64,000 bases of DNA from Sepiola atlantica (GCA_963556195.1 OY744529.1:62702580-62766579), one strand, 5' to 3'; numbered from the stretch's first letter, positions 25,575 through 33,839 are shown. Program-made: numbers and translations. The notes: a model not told the origin generated them from the letters alone.

Positions 25575-28500
25575 CTAGACGAATCTTCTAGATTTGGAGG
25601 GTTTAGTATACTTATAAAACTCTGTTGATCTTGGTCCTTGCTTGTGTCTGCACAAAGAAAGAAATATATTTAAAAACATGACATCACAAAGGATGAATGG
25701 TAGTGGCTAAAAGTCTATATATATTTCTTGATAATAATCATTCAGGAGAGAGAGGTGGGGATTTAATCATGTATATAACAAATACTGACCCAACAGGTCG
25801 TTTAGTATACGACTAAAAGTTTGTGGAACTTGTTATCTTGTCACCTTGCACACTGGGTGATGTAATAAAGCTACCATTCATCCTTTATTATGTCATTCAT
25901 TTTCAAGTATATAAAGATGTCTTTCTTACTAATAATTGTCGGATTTATGACTTCTCATTAAGAGCTCATTGTTCCTATTAGTGGCCATTACTGAGGACCA
26001 TGAGTGCTCAATAATGGCGATACCCCCACTTTCAGCTCTCATGGGAGGCAGATAAATAATATTTAAAAGAGAGAGAGATTTAATAATATATATATATATA
26101 ACAAATAATGACCCAACATGTCACAGTCCATTTTTGACATAAAAACAACGGAAAAGAATTACCTGATGTAATATGTGTTGAGTGCCTCCTGTGTGCATCT
26201 AGACCTGTTATATTTACTTAATTTTTCTCTTGCATATTTGAATTTAATTTCCAAATCAAGAAAATAGTTGTGCCGTATTATTTCATTTTTAAGCTCACCT
26301 TTTTACAATGTTTGTTTTAAAATAAATTATTTTTTAATGTTTTTATTATCATAGAATGAATTTTTTAGTCACTTTTTGCATAATCTTATTTTTAAACTGA
26401 TCTCTTTTAAAGACGAAAAATGAACAAAAGATAATCTAAAGTTGAAGTACTTTTTAAACGTCTTCAATGACAAAAGTCTCCTTGGAGAAGTAACAACTTG
26501 TAGTGTGTGCATGTGTACACATTTGCTACAAGGTGTTACTTATAAAGTTGTGCCATTTCCCACTCAAACAGATTAAAATGCATCTTTCATCTTCACACAA
26601 TAGAAGAACGTTAGTTTCTAACTAATTAGATCATGCGGTCAAAGTCGTACAGTGAACTAATTTGCATATTGCTTTACAAAAGGACGTCTCATTAATTGTT
26701 TCTATTGTTTTCAATTTCGATGATTGTTTTCACATTAATATAACACAATTTTATTTATGAATATTTTTTATATCATGGATAAAGGCTGAGAATTTTTGTT
26801 TTGGTTTTATCAAACTTGCCAGTCCTTTCTGGTCATTTTACTTCTGGGTGGACTTACACAAGTTGTGATCCACTTATAAATTGTAAATTAAAAACACAGC
26901 CTCCACAACAAATTACACACACACACACACACATACATATCGGCCAACCTCCCCAAACAAATAATTGGAGCAGGAGTTTCTTGGTTTCCTCAAATTTCGG
27001 GAACATTGACCCCCCACTAGTATGTATATATATTAAACTTAGCAACATTTCTAACAAAAAATGGAAATCTAATTTTTTTTATTTAAATTAAAATCATCTT
27101 CCTAAAAAATTCTAAAGTGATGTCTGAATTATGTATTTTCAAGTGTTTAGAAAGCTGTTCTAGCCAATGGTACAGGGGAAAATCTCACTTTTCTTTATAA
27201 GATAATAAACATTTCATGTTCTGTGGCATTCCACATTACAGCCTTAATTGTAAAGCTAAAAATATTTGCAATATGAGGTCACATAAAAAAAGCTGTTAGC
27301 ACTGAGTGTTTTGAAATTGAATGTATTTACCTTTTTATTTTCACAAATAAATGAAGATATGAACTGAATGAATTTACAAATGAATAATAAAGTTTTGTTG
27401 TTTGCTTTAAGTTAATTACTTAAAAAAATCTGAATTTTAAACTATAGTTCTGAACTTTAAAAAATTATTCATAACTACTCAGCTTTGAAATGAGTAATGA
27501 AAATGTAAGAAATTTAAAAAATTACTTACAAAATTGCTCGACAATTAAATAGTTTTTAAATACAAAATTAAAACAGGACATCTGATCAATTTAAAAAAAG
27601 CATTGTAATTAACATAAGAGAACAAAAAGTTTTAAAATAGCACAAATAAAAAAAGGAAAAGGGTTCTGTGATCAAATTATTATTTTTTAAATGAAATACC
27701 GGAAACTATTTTTGATTTCAATAAATAGTAAATTAAAAGAAATAATAATTCAATGTTTGTTATGTTGTCATGAGAAAAAGCCACACACAAAGAAGTGAGC
27801 ACACAGCTTTATTAATATAAAGGTATCAATAGTTTTTACTTGTGAATGGACTTTAATGTTCTTGTCTTGGTCCCTATCGAATCACCTTTGGATAAAAGAT
27901 AATCCAATAATTTTGTAGAAAGCCGAGAATTGTCTTGGATATTAGGGACAAAAATTAAAAAGTTGGATATCATTTGATAATTAGAATAATAATAATAAAA
28001 AAGAAAATTCTATCCCATTTTGTTTTTATCAAACTATTAGACAACATTAAGTTTTCATTTACATTTTGTTAAACATTTGAGAATTTCTGTTATAAGTACA
28101 TCTTAAATTTTAAACCTCAATTTAGTTTTGCTTTGAATTATTTTATTATACTTAAAATACATAGCATTGAATTAAGAGGTATCTTTTATTTATATAAAGT
28201 TAGGTATGTGTATGTTTTTATGTACAAGATTCACTCCTAAACTAATTAACCGATCATTATGGAACACAGCTGCTAGGTGTAAGGGATCATAATGTGGCCT
28301 ATATTTAGTTTAGTTTTATGCAGAGGGGGTAAAAAAGAGGGGGAAGTCCTTTGTGAAAATTCTGATACCTCCGATTTTTGTGAAATTTTAACAATAGGTA
28401 ATAAACATCAATTAATAAATATTCCCCAAACTTCAGTGTTTTAAAAAAATTTTTTTAAGTATTTTAAGTTGGCATAATATGGACAAAACCTCCAATTTGA

Positions 28501-31500
28501 AAATTCAAATATTTCAGATTCAAATTAAATTTGATTCATAGTTATTAGACACCAATTAAGCAAAATTTCCTGAATTTATATTTGTATGCCTTAAGTTTTA
28601 GACATTTTCTAGAATCCAAATCATGAAATGGATGTTGATCAAAATTGAAATAAGGATTCTAGACATATGGTTTAGTATCATTATATCTTGATTTTAATCT
28701 TCATAGGGGGACATACAAGTGGTGCAAAACATTTTTTGTTTGAGAAATTCATTTTATCCATCCTGGCACAATTTAAATTTTATGAAAATGACTGATCTAT
28801 GAACGTTCGATGCTGATGTGAAGACATTTAGAGTGTTCAGATTTTAATGCTTTTTTTTTCCTTTACAGGCTCTCAAATGTGTTGTTCTTTATCTCATTCT
28901 GGCTCCTTATGACAATGAACAGGCAGATCTCTTGCATAGAATTGGCCAGGAAAAAAATCTTAACGAAATTCCAAAATACAAGTAAGTTAAAATTCACAAA
29001 GATTTTTTTTCTTTTTTGCTTTTATATAGATAAGGATTAAAAATGAAATATTTTTTTTGCTTTTATATAGATAAGGATTAAAAATGAAATTTTTTTTTTT
29101 TTTTTGCTTTTATATAAATAAGGATTAAAAATGAAATAATTTTATTTTTTGCTTTTATATAAATAAGGATTAAAAATGAAATAATTTTTTTCTTTATGGA
29201 AGAACTTAAAAAAAATTGTAATTCCCCTTTTCTTGTGTCATGTGCCTCTGTTTTTTTCTTTGTAGAGATTTACACAATTTGTTCACAACATCGGAACTTA
29301 TTTACTGGAAACCGTTGTGTGCAGATTATGAGACGGAACTGAAACAAGGTTCAAAAGGTTGCCCAGCCACGCATGTGTTCAGTTCCAAAAACGCAGGATC
29401 TTCAAAGAGGTGGCAGGACCTCAAAAACAGAGTTGTAGAACATGTAAGTCTTTTGTTTACTTATATTTGAAACAAGCAAAAAACTCCCCGCCATCCGGCA
29501 GCTATTAATCTAGCTCTAAGTATTCTTTTTAAATGTATAACTTACATTGCATAAATTTAACATAAATCTATTTTAATTTAAAAAAAAAAAAGTTATGACT
29601 AAGAACTGTGTGTATGCAATTCCATGTAAGTGTGGAAAAATATACAAAGGTGAGACATATCACCCACTAAAAGTAGGGCTAGAAGAACACAGGAAAGCCG
29701 TAATACATGGAGATATCGAAAAGTCTGGTATGGCTGACCACATATAGAGGGAAAAAGGAAACCATCTACCCTTATGAGACAAGGTAAAAAATATAGATAG
29801 AGAAGAACAGTGGAGAGTAAGACGACTCAAAGAAGCAGCGCATATGTTGGGTGACGATGACTTACTAAGCAGACCTAGTATAGAATTTAATACGATATGG
29901 GAACCATAAAAAATATATATATAGTAATAAGTAGTGATCTATAGTGATAAATAGTAATATGTAGTAATAAGTAGTGATCTATAGTGATAAATAGTAATAT
30001 GTAGTAATAAGTAGTGATAAATAGTAAGAAGTAGTGATAAATAGTAATATGTAGTAATAAGTAGTGATAAATAGTAAGAAGTAGTGATAAATAGTAATAT
30101 GTAGTAATAAGTAGTGATAAATAGTAATATGTAGTGATCTATAGTGATAAATAGTAATATGTAGTAATATGTAGTGATCTATAGTGATATGTAGTAATAA
30201 GTAGTAATCTATAGTGATAAATAGTAATATGTAGTAATAAGTAGTAATCTATAGTGATATGTAGTAATATGTAGTAATAAGTAGTGATCTATAGTGATAT
30301 GTAGTAATATGTAGTAATAAGTAGTGATCTATAGTAATATGTAGTAATAAGTAGTGATCTATAGTAATATGTAGTAATAAGTAGTGATCTATAGTGATAT
30401 GTAGTAATAAGTAGTGATCTATAGTGATATGTAGTAATAAGTAGTGATCTATAGTGATAAATAGTAAGACTGCACATCTAAAATACAAGAATAGGTTTAA
30501 AGCTCCCCAAATTTATACTAGAATTGTCTGCAAGGACCCGAGGTGTAACGGATAAAGTATTAAGTAAAATTCAGTTCTAGGTGCAGTTTTCTGAGGGTTG
30601 AAGATTCAATCCTCAGTGCGGGCGATACTAGTAATTGCGAATAACTGAAGACTTCTACTCGGTCATGGTTGACGGAACAAGAGCATACTACCTCTGTGGA
30701 TTAAATAAAGGGTTTTGTTCGAAATTTCGTGCAGATTTCCTAGTTTGACAGAAAGATTCCCGAGTTCTGACAAGATACACCTGAAGAAGGTCGGAGGTTA
30801 CATCGGCTGAAACAGTGTGAGAATAACACTCAACATGAGAACAGTAGTCCGAATAATCCAAATTATACTAAAAAAAAGTTCATTTAAATTACCTCCCTTG
30901 AAAATTAATGAACAAAACATTTTAAAAGTTTTGATAATTTATTCTTTTTTATTATTAAATCATTTTAATTACTGTTAAATATTGATAAAATTATTGCATA
31001 GGAAAATAGGACGATAAAATTACAAATAACACCAAACATTAGTTTATTTAAAATATAGTCATGCAAATTAGGCATACAAATAGCTGTGTTTGGGTCTTTG
31101 CTCTCTACTATACATACAGTATTCTAAAAGACTATGTTGTTTTGATGGTAATATAGGTGTGATAAAAGAAAAAAAACTTACAATTAGATACAATTTATTT
31201 AATTGTATCTAAATGTAAGTTTTTTTTTTTTCATCACACCTATATTACCATCAAAACAACAAGAATGCAAAGTAGATTTATAAAAATTTTCTTGCATATT
31301 CAATACAACTTATTTTAATATTGTTGAACAAAATCTTTATTATAATGAATGACTAACTTTTTAATTTTTTATTCAATAAACAAAGAATGATTTGCAATAA
31401 ATTTGGAATAAATTAATTCGGTTTCCTTTATAAACTTATATTGATAAGTTTCTCATTGTTTGATGAATTTCTTAATGGGTGGTACAATCTAACAAGAACA

Positions 31501-32895
31501 CGCAACTGTAGATCAAGAGAGATAATCAATAAAAATAAAAATGGTGTTTTGAGGCAGAACTTCAAATTGAACAGAAGTCATCAGCTTTTTATTTATATTC
31601 TTTCAACATCTTCAGATTTTCTTTTATAAATTATCATTTACTTGGTAAAAAAAAAAGGCTATCAAAAATGTTTCATTTTCTGATATTTTGTTTGTCCTTT
31701 TTCAGAATATCCGTGTGATGGCCAAATATTACACAAGAGTACGCATGTGTCGTATGGCTCAATTGTTAGATTTATCAGAAGATGTAAGTATTCTTTCCTT
31801 TTTCTATGGGTGTTTAAATTCCACTTCCTTTCACTTAAAATGCTTATTTATTTTTAAAAAAAAAAGTAAATCTTTTATAGTTTTTATTTTTGAATTGTTG
31901 CTTTTAACTTTCTGCGGTCAACATCATATACGTATATATAACGTGCCATCTACAGGGTAAAGTTTTTTCAACCTGTATTCGCTTTGCTATGTTGCACAGC
32001 AGAGAGACATAGGCCCCCAAATACTTTTGATCTGCAATATCTTTGGTATAATGATCATACCATGATCAGGTGGATGTGCGCTTGCACACTCTAAGTAAAG
32101 ATCTCATAAATTGTGCTTCATCAGAAACTTGATATTGGTGCAATTATGGATGCCTTACGAGCCCGGCATATTGGGTGATTCAGCCATGTACAGCGTGCCA
32201 CCTCTTGCATCAACACTGTAACACGTTTGGATAGAGCATTGAAGATGTGGCTCGAGTGTGTAAGAAGCTATATGACTGCATGCAACCTGACTGATATCAA
32301 CCATTTGGACCACTCACAGCACATTAAATACCAAAAGCGGATGAATAAGACGGTTCTAGCGTAATTTTAAAAAATCTTATAATTTCTGCTTTATTTTTAT
32401 TATATAAAAGAAACGTATCGATAAAAGGCAAATAAATTTAAACAGGTGAAGGTATAATGTTTTTTTTGTTTTTTTTTGTTTAATATGAATTTCTCGATGA
32501 AAGAATCTACTTATGAAACTGAAAAGCTCGTCACAAGTTTGTAGTTTTCAAACTACTGTCAACTGTACAACCTAGAATCGCAGTTTACAAATCTGAAATG
32601 ATTTTATGCTTTCCTGAAATTTTTGTTTGTTTATTGCAAGAATTTGTTTTCATCAAAATTATATTTGAATTGGATCTTTTTGCAGGAAACTGAAGATTTC
32701 CTCTCCAATTTGGTTGTTAACAAAACTGTTCAAGCTAAGATGGATCGACTGGATGGTATCATCAATTTCCGTCAACATAAGGACCCGAACAACATTTTGA
32801 ACGATTGGTCCCATAATATCAGCACTTTGATGCAATTGGTTAATAAAACCAACCATCTCATCACCAAGGAAGAAATGGTGCACAAATTACATTGA
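3959..32895 (+). CDS. PSMD12: 26S proteasome non-ATPase regulatory subunit 12 (Rpn5), complete, 11 coding exons
   Basis: Rpn5 is a scaffold subunit of the 19S lid of the 26S proteasome; it helps hold the deubiquitinase module and stabilises the lid. Exons: 3959-4057, 10330-10389, 11424-11552, 13229-13336, 18829-18933, 20053-20202, 22719-22853, 28869-28981, 29266-29443, 31706-31783, 32686-32895. Joined, they give 454 residues, against 456 remembered for the human protein, with family blocks such as [34 protein letters not shown], [44 protein letters not shown] and [10 protein letters not shown]. Residues ~1-235 form the helical-repeat arm and ~240-420 the PCI (winged-helix) domain. All junctions are GT-AG; phases are 0 except the exon 8/9 join (phase 2). 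The start is the first ATG in the conserved frame and is followed by an Rpn5-like acidic N-terminus. No premature stops are present. It converges with MAP2K4 about 12.4 kb downstream. Confidence 0.97.
4058..5200 (+). other. PSMD12 intron 1, 5' part, no element recognised
   Basis: AT-rich non-coding sequence following the exon 1 donor. I see no gene, tandem array or transposon end. Confidence 0.5.
5205..5535. repeat. Foldback repeat with 64-74 base inverted arms
   Basis: Arms 5337-5400 and 5451-5524 are near-complementary (GGTAATCCTTACTATT ... TTGGGAAATTAGTCAAAAAC and its reverse). The segment to the left (5205-5330, CAGAATAGTTAACA ... TTATGTAAAACGCATTAGAA) recurs at 41838-41960 and in more diverged form in the arms of the foldback at 44238-44834, so all three belong to one family. 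Confidence 0.7.
5696..6175 (-). mobile_element. Helitron-like non-autonomous repeat, copy 1 (truncated)
   Basis: Member of a ~600-700-bp family with five copies in the window (also 11708-12300, 28185-28790, 50500-51030, 58627-59345). Shared blocks include GAGGTTGTGTCCATATTA, TTTAAAATACTCCAAAGAAA and CCTGTACATACACATATATA. The end with the hairpin is missing here, so orientation is taken from the better copies. Confidence 0.65.
6600..7065 (-). pseudogene. LINE C-terminal pol fragment
   Basis: On the minus strand a broken frame reads through blocks typical of the region after the LINE reverse transcriptase: [13 protein letters not shown], [23 protein letters not shown], [18 protein letters not shown] and [15 protein letters not shown]. 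Several stops and frame changes occur. It lies in PSMD12 intron 1, antisense to the gene. Confidence 0.65.
7070..9035 (+). other. PSMD12 intron 1, middle part, unassigned
   Basis: A TA microsatellite lies at about 7245-7273. Around 8560-8640 a CCAAT-like box (GATTGGTTG) and TATAAATA are spaced as in a promoter or LTR, but no adjoining gene is seen. An open frame at 7341-7619 has no recognisable motifs and is not called. Confidence 0.35.
9040..9260 (-). mobile_element. SINE copy with shared 3' tail
   Basis: On the minus strand it has CTGTTCTGATGC, a CGGTCAGTGAAGGAAAG segment, CCAGAGTGCCCCTTTTTGGG, CCCACATTAAAAACCGAC and the tail TTGTGTCTAACTCGTCCCTC followed by GTGGGGAGGCAAGTAAATA. Nearly the same order appears at 45560-45705, 56605-56790 and 60905-61030. 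Confidence 0.7.
9526..9557. repeat. Short perfect palindrome
   Basis: CTTGTTATAAAATT and its reverse complement flank a TAA centre. No function is evident. Confidence 0.7.
10045..10125 (+). repeat. Possible tRNA-derived SINE remnant (B-box-like)
   Basis: GGCCATGAGTTCAATTCCTG resembles a tRNA T-arm/B box as found in tRNA-headed SINEs. No convincing A box or terminal duplication is visible, so the call is tentative. Confidence 0.3.
10330..10389 (+). CDS. PSMD12: PSMD12 exon 2
   Basis: Codes residues 34-53 ([20 protein letters not shown]). Preceded by TTTTGCAG and followed by GTAAGT. Confidence 0.97.
11009..11038 (+). mobile_element. Helitron 3' terminus
   Basis: A GC hairpin (CCTGGGCAACGCCGGG) is followed by CTAAT at 11034-11038, matching the Helitron 3' end rule of a hairpin then CTRRT, next to a T. 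The 5' end was not found; the element may include the AT-rich ~200 bases upstream. It lies in PSMD12 intron 2. Confidence 0.6.
11424..11552 (+). CDS. PSMD12: PSMD12 exon 3
   Basis: Codes residues 54-96, with the [13 protein letters not shown] and [11 protein letters not shown] blocks. Acceptor ATACCAG, donor GTGAGT. Confidence 0.97.
11708..12300 (-). mobile_element. Helitron-like non-autonomous repeat, copy 2
   Basis: Same family as 58627-59345, in PSMD12 intron 3. CTGTCCCAGGACGG near 11723-11736 is a degraded form of the terminal hairpin; the CTAGT end is lost. Internal blocks CTTGCTTAATTGGTGTCTAA and CATATTATACCATCCTAAAA follow in family order. Confidence 0.65.
12301..13228 (+). other. PSMD12 intron 3, 3' part, very AT-rich
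   Basis: Simple A- and T-rich DNA with no coding potential or recognised repeat beyond short homopolymers. Confidence 0.5.
13229..13336 (+). CDS. PSMD12: PSMD12 exon 4
   Basis: Codes residues 97-132, with [15 protein letters not shown] at its end. Acceptor TTCTGTAG, donor GTAAGT. Confidence 0.97.
13590..13955 (-). pseudogene. Jockey/CR1-like LINE 3' coding fragment, copy 1
   Basis: The minus strand encodes [18 protein letters not shown], frame-shifted remains of a [17 protein letters not shown] stretch and a final NVNKYLS. The same order appears in fragments at 17720-18660, 42520-42825 and 51100-52080. It corresponds to the region after the RT domain. It lies in PSMD12 intron 4. Confidence 0.7.
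14011..14190 (+). pseudogene. LINE reverse-transcriptase motif A fragment
   Basis: [20 protein letters not shown] is RT motif A of a Jockey-like LINE (F-x-D-x-E-K-A-Y-D-x-T-W), followed after a stop by [10 protein letters not shown]. Only about 60 codons remain. Confidence 0.7.
14639..14845 (+). other. GC-rich island with a 68-codon open frame lacking a start
   Basis: This stretch has a base composition unlike its AT-rich surroundings and stays open for 68 codons to TAG at 14843-14845. The predicted chain is Pro/Arg-rich at first ([20 protein letters not shown]) and has no Met. It is preceded by TTTAAAACAG, which resembles a 3' splice site, but no donor or family match is known to me. It is more likely an old repeat than a cassette exon of PSMD12. 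Confidence 0.4.
15340..15550 (+). mobile_element. RTE-like LINE 3' end, copy 1
   Basis: Remains of the C-terminal coding region (RRRPRKTW, then [10 protein letters not shown] after a break) lead into CAACACATGCCAGCATGTAA and GACGTTAAAC. The same ending is at 34640-34775 and 41225-41395; the last has an ATGATGATGA tail typical of RTE elements. Confidence 0.7.
16395..17490 (+). pseudogene. LINE C-terminal pol fragment with duplicated 3' end
   Basis: Over several frames this reads as the C-terminal half of a LINE protein: [45 protein letters not shown] and [13 protein letters not shown]. Stops interrupt it repeatedly. The last 78 bases are tandemly duplicated: 17314-17391 and 17408-17485, each running from GCAGCCATAAAAGGG to AAATCAAGTGTTA, separated by 16 bases. 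It lies in PSMD12 intron 4 in sense orientation. Confidence 0.75.
17720..18660 (-). pseudogene. Jockey/CR1-like LINE fragment with RT catalytic box, copy 2
   Basis: On the minus strand it begins [25 protein letters not shown], which contains the FADD catalytic box of LINE reverse transcriptase. After frameshifts it continues with [38 protein letters not shown] and [20 protein letters not shown], and ends in the same C-terminal region as the copy at 13590-13955. It is antisense within PSMD12 intron 4. Confidence 0.8.
18829..18933 (+). CDS. PSMD12: PSMD12 exon 5
   Basis: Codes residues 133-167 ([11 protein letters not shown] ... ANILQELQ). Acceptor TTATTCAG, donor GTAAAC. Confidence 0.97.
20053..20202 (+). 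CDS. PSMD12: PSMD12 exon 6
   Basis: Codes residues 168-217, holding the strongly conserved [20 protein letters not shown] segment. Acceptor TTGCCAG, donor GTAAGC. Confidence 0.97.
20720..20960 (+). pseudogene. LINE APE-type endonuclease fragment
   Basis: With frame changes, the plus strand gives blocks like [20 protein letters not shown] and a following FTAISVYA. These match the central part of the LINE-encoded endonuclease, where SVYAP precedes a catalytic segment. About 80 codons remain, in PSMD12 intron 6. Confidence 0.55.
20961..22718 (+). other. PSMD12 intron 6, 3' part, unassigned
   Basis: Mostly T-rich. The minus strand of about 21780-22400 would encode lysine-rich peptides in several frames with many stops; no family is recognised. 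No tandem or terminal repeats were noted. Confidence 0.35.
22719..22853 (+). CDS. PSMD12: PSMD12 exon 7
   Basis: Codes residues 218-262, with [20 protein letters not shown]. Leads into the PCI domain. Acceptor TTTTTCAG, donor GTAAGG. Confidence 0.97.
22884..22918. repeat. (TA)n microsatellite
   Basis: TA repeat just after PSMD12 exon 7. Confidence 0.9.
23424..23545. repeat. TA-rich imperfect tandem repeat
   Basis: Repeated blocks of ATTATATTTTATGTATATTA-type sequence with TA runs. The frame through it (23342-23614) codes only Ile/Tyr-rich sequence and is not a gene. Confidence 0.8.
24012..24190. repeat. Hairpin element with 66-base inverted arms
   Basis: Arms 24012-24077 and 24125-24190 are nearly complementary along their length (ATTACAGAAGATCAGA ... 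and ... TCTGATCTTCTGTAAT), with a ~47-base loop. This is a MITE-like foldback. A mariner-like element sits directly to its right. Confidence 0.8.
24194..25524 (+). mobile_element. Mariner-like DNA transposon, complete length
   Basis: A 1331-bp element between TA duplications (24192-24193 and 25525-25526). Inverted termini begin CAGGGTGTTTCAAAAGTCTT and weaker inverse similarity extends for about 90 bases inward. It contains one transposase reading frame. It lies in PSMD12 intron 7 in sense orientation and is followed at once by a (TA)n run. Confidence 0.9.
24346..25404 (+). pseudogene. Mariner-type transposase with two nonsense codons
   Basis: DDD-family transposase of the IS630/Tc1/mariner group. 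The likely start is ATG 24346 ([15 protein letters not shown]); an upstream in-frame ATG at 24286 would add 20 residues unlike the family. An N-terminal helix-turn-helix region (about residues 5-110) includes the [14 protein letters not shown] linker. Catalytic acids are in [21 protein letters not shown] and [11 protein letters not shown]. Forty-six residues separate the second Asp from the Asp of PCDFF, more than the 34 of classical mariner. The frame is cut by TAG at 25219-25221, in place of an expected Trp codon, and by TGA at 25354-25356, in place of an expected Arg codon; otherwise it stays open to TGA at 25402. It is therefore inactive but recently decayed. Confidence 0.88.
25525..25572. 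repeat. (TA)n microsatellite
   Basis: TA run starting at the right target-site duplication of the mariner-like element. Confidence 0.9.
25573..28184 (+). other. PSMD12 intron 7, 3' part, no element recognised
   Basis: AT-rich non-coding DNA with a short (CA)n run near 26918-26934. I see no gene or transposon end. Confidence 0.45.
28185..28790 (+). mobile_element. Helitron-like non-autonomous repeat, copy 3
   Basis: Opposite orientation to the copies at 5696 and 58627. It begins near TATATAAAGTTAGGTATGTG and shares GATTCACTCCTAAACTAATT, GCCTATATTTAGTTTAG and CAAATCATGAAATGGATG-like blocks in family order. The 3' hairpin is degraded (CCATCCTGG near 28758) and the CTAGT end is absent. It ends about 80 bp before PSMD12 exon 8. 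Confidence 0.65.
28869..28981 (+). CDS. PSMD12: PSMD12 exon 8
   Basis: Codes residues 263-299 plus two bases of the next codon, with [18 protein letters not shown] in the start of the PCI domain. Donor GTAAGT. Confidence 0.97.
28999..29190. repeat. Tandem repeat, about 4 units of ~45 bp
   Basis: The unit contains TTTGCTTTTATATAGATAAG followed by GATTAAAAATGAAAT and a variable T-run. It fills most of the 284-bp PSMD12 intron 8. Confidence 0.9.
29266..29443 (+). CDS. PSMD12: PSMD12 exon 9
   Basis: Completes the split Lys codon and codes through residue 359, ending [11 protein letters not shown]. The preceding intron is the shortest in the gene (284 bp) and holds a tandem repeat. Confidence 0.97.
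29590..29908 (+). pseudogene. Penelope-like element, GIY-YIG endonuclease fragment
   Basis: The frame reads [34 protein letters not shown] then stops, [24 protein letters not shown] and [13 protein letters not shown]. The V-Y-x-I-P-C and G-x-I-Y-x-G-E-T blocks and following R/E-H pattern are those of the C-terminal GIY-YIG domain of Penelope-like retroelements. Two in-frame stops replace expected Trp codons. It lies in PSMD12 intron 9 in sense orientation. Confidence 0.85.
29923..30472. repeat. Short-unit satellite, GTAGTAATAAGTAGTGAT-type
   Basis: About 550 bp of interleaved 8-10-bp motifs (GTAGTAATAA, GTAGTGATCT, ATAGTGATAA, ATAGTAATAT) with a higher-order period of about 30-60 bp. It directly follows the Penelope-like coding end. 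Frames on the minus strand through it (DHYLLLHI repeats) are artefacts. Confidence 0.95.
30473..30865 (+). mobile_element. Probable 3' non-coding end of the Penelope-like element
   Basis: Unique sequence right after the satellite, with a tRNA B-box-like GGTTGAAGATTCAATCCTCA at 30597-30616 and, at 30781-30813, CTGAAGAAGGTCGG ... TCGGCTGAAAC. The latter resembles a degraded hammerhead ribozyme core, which Penelope-like elements are known to carry. Assignment to the element rests on position and this motif. Confidence 0.4.
30870..31115 (-). mobile_element. Second Helitron-like repeat family, truncated copy
   Basis: On the minus strand it matches 62620-62850: CCCAAACACAGCTATTTGTA, GCCTAATTTGCATGACT-like, AATGTTTGGTGTTATT and CAAGGGAGGTAATTTAAAT. 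The 62600 copy ends in a Helitron-type hairpin; this one is cut before that point. Confidence 0.65.
31136..31260. repeat. Near-perfect hairpin, 60-base arms
   Basis: Arms 31136-31195 and 31201-31260 begin GTTGTTTTGATGGTAATATA and pair almost perfectly, with a loop of about 5 bases. It lies in PSMD12 intron 9, so the pre-mRNA would form a strong stem. Confidence 0.9.
31706..31783 (+). CDS. PSMD12: PSMD12 exon 10
   Basis: Codes residues 360-385 ([20 protein letters not shown] then LDLSED), part of the PCI winged helix. Acceptor TTTTTCAG, donor GTAAGT. Confidence 0.97.
32035..32365 (+). pseudogene. LINE C-terminal fragment (after RT)
   Basis: The plus strand reads [16 protein letters not shown], then [54 protein letters not shown] and a final MNKTVLA. 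This is the post-RT region of an RTE-like LINE. A more decayed relative is at 39185-39490. It lies in PSMD12 intron 10. Confidence 0.7.
32686..32895 (+). CDS. PSMD12: PSMD12 exon 11 with stop
   Basis: Codes residues 386-454 and TGA at 32893-32895, with [11 protein letters not shown] and [10 protein letters not shown] blocks and the C-terminal helix EEMVHKLH. Confidence 0.97.
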   Translation, partial: ETEDFLSNLVVNKTVQAKMDRLDGIINFRQHKDPNNILNDWSHNISTLMQLVNKTNHLITKEEMVHKLH

Positions 32896-33058
32896 AACGT
32901 AGCCATTTTTTTCTCTCTCCGCCATTTAATTGTTCTTCTCTTCAAATTTACATCCACTCATCAGTTTAACAAGTTTCTCCCCAGCCATCCTCTAGCCTCG
33001 GAGTTAAAATTGTTTACAGCAATTTTATTGTTTAAACTGAATGATCAACTGAATTTAT

Positions 33059-33193
33059 AATAAAAAAAACAAAGAAACTTTTTGTTTTCTTTAAATTTTT
33101 GAAATGAGAAATTGCATTCCAACATATTTCAGGTATTTGACCTTCAGTTATTTTATGGTTGGGAACAATGTAGCCATATATTTATTGAATAAA
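33059..33193 (+). terminator. PSMD12 candidate polyadenylation signals
   Basis: AATAAA occurs at 33059-33064 and again at 33188-33193, 164 and 293 bases after the stop codon. Both are plausible; another lies near 33708. Which is used cannot be told from sequence. Confidence 0.5.
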
Positions 33194-33239
33194 AAGGATT
33201 TGCTGCTTTTAAATTTCTATAATCCCTAAACACCAAGTT

Positions 33240-33838
33240 TAGTATTACATGGATTTTCAGATTTATAACTTTAATATATTTCCTTGGATCTATAGCACCC
33301 CACTCTACCAAAAAAAAAAGAAATTCTCATTTTCAAGATTGTCTGACTCAAAAAGTCCATTAAAAATACATTTGAAAAATCTTTTCCTTTTTTATATATA
33401 TTTTTTTTTTACAAATTTTAAAACTAAAAGTAATTTTAAATGTGGCATACTTTAAAAGGTTTTCATTTAAAATGTGCAATATATTTATTTTTAATAGATT
33501 TCATATCTTTGAGTATTTAGGTGCAATCTGTAGAAATCTGCAGATTTCAAGTTTTTCTGTAAATTGTTCTTATTCTTTATTAGAACTTTAAACAAGAGAC
33601 ATTAAGAGCAAAGAAAATTATTTGAACAGATTGATAAATAACGTTTAACAATCTATTTAAACTGTCAAACAATTTTCTTTTTATATGTTTGAGTTAAAGA
33701 TTTGAAAATAAAAATATATTTTTTTCTTTTGGTTAAAGTCACATTAAATAATTTTCTCAACGAATGAAAAGTTTTATTGATTTTGTTTTTGTCCTACTTA
33801 GAATTTTTTTTTTTTTTTTTTTTGGGGGAATATTTTTC
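33240..33838 (+). other. PSMD12 3' flank, AT-rich, no gene
   Basis: Long A and T runs and further AATAAA hexamers (for example near 33708); it may be part of a longer 3' UTR. No coding sequence is supported. Confidence 0.4.
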
Positions 33839-33839
33839 A

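Noticed and set aside
29923..30472. CRISPR-like array or coding DHYLLLHI repeats
   Set aside because: Units vary and have no unique spacers of constant size; it is a simple satellite, and the minus-strand frames follow from the repeat period.
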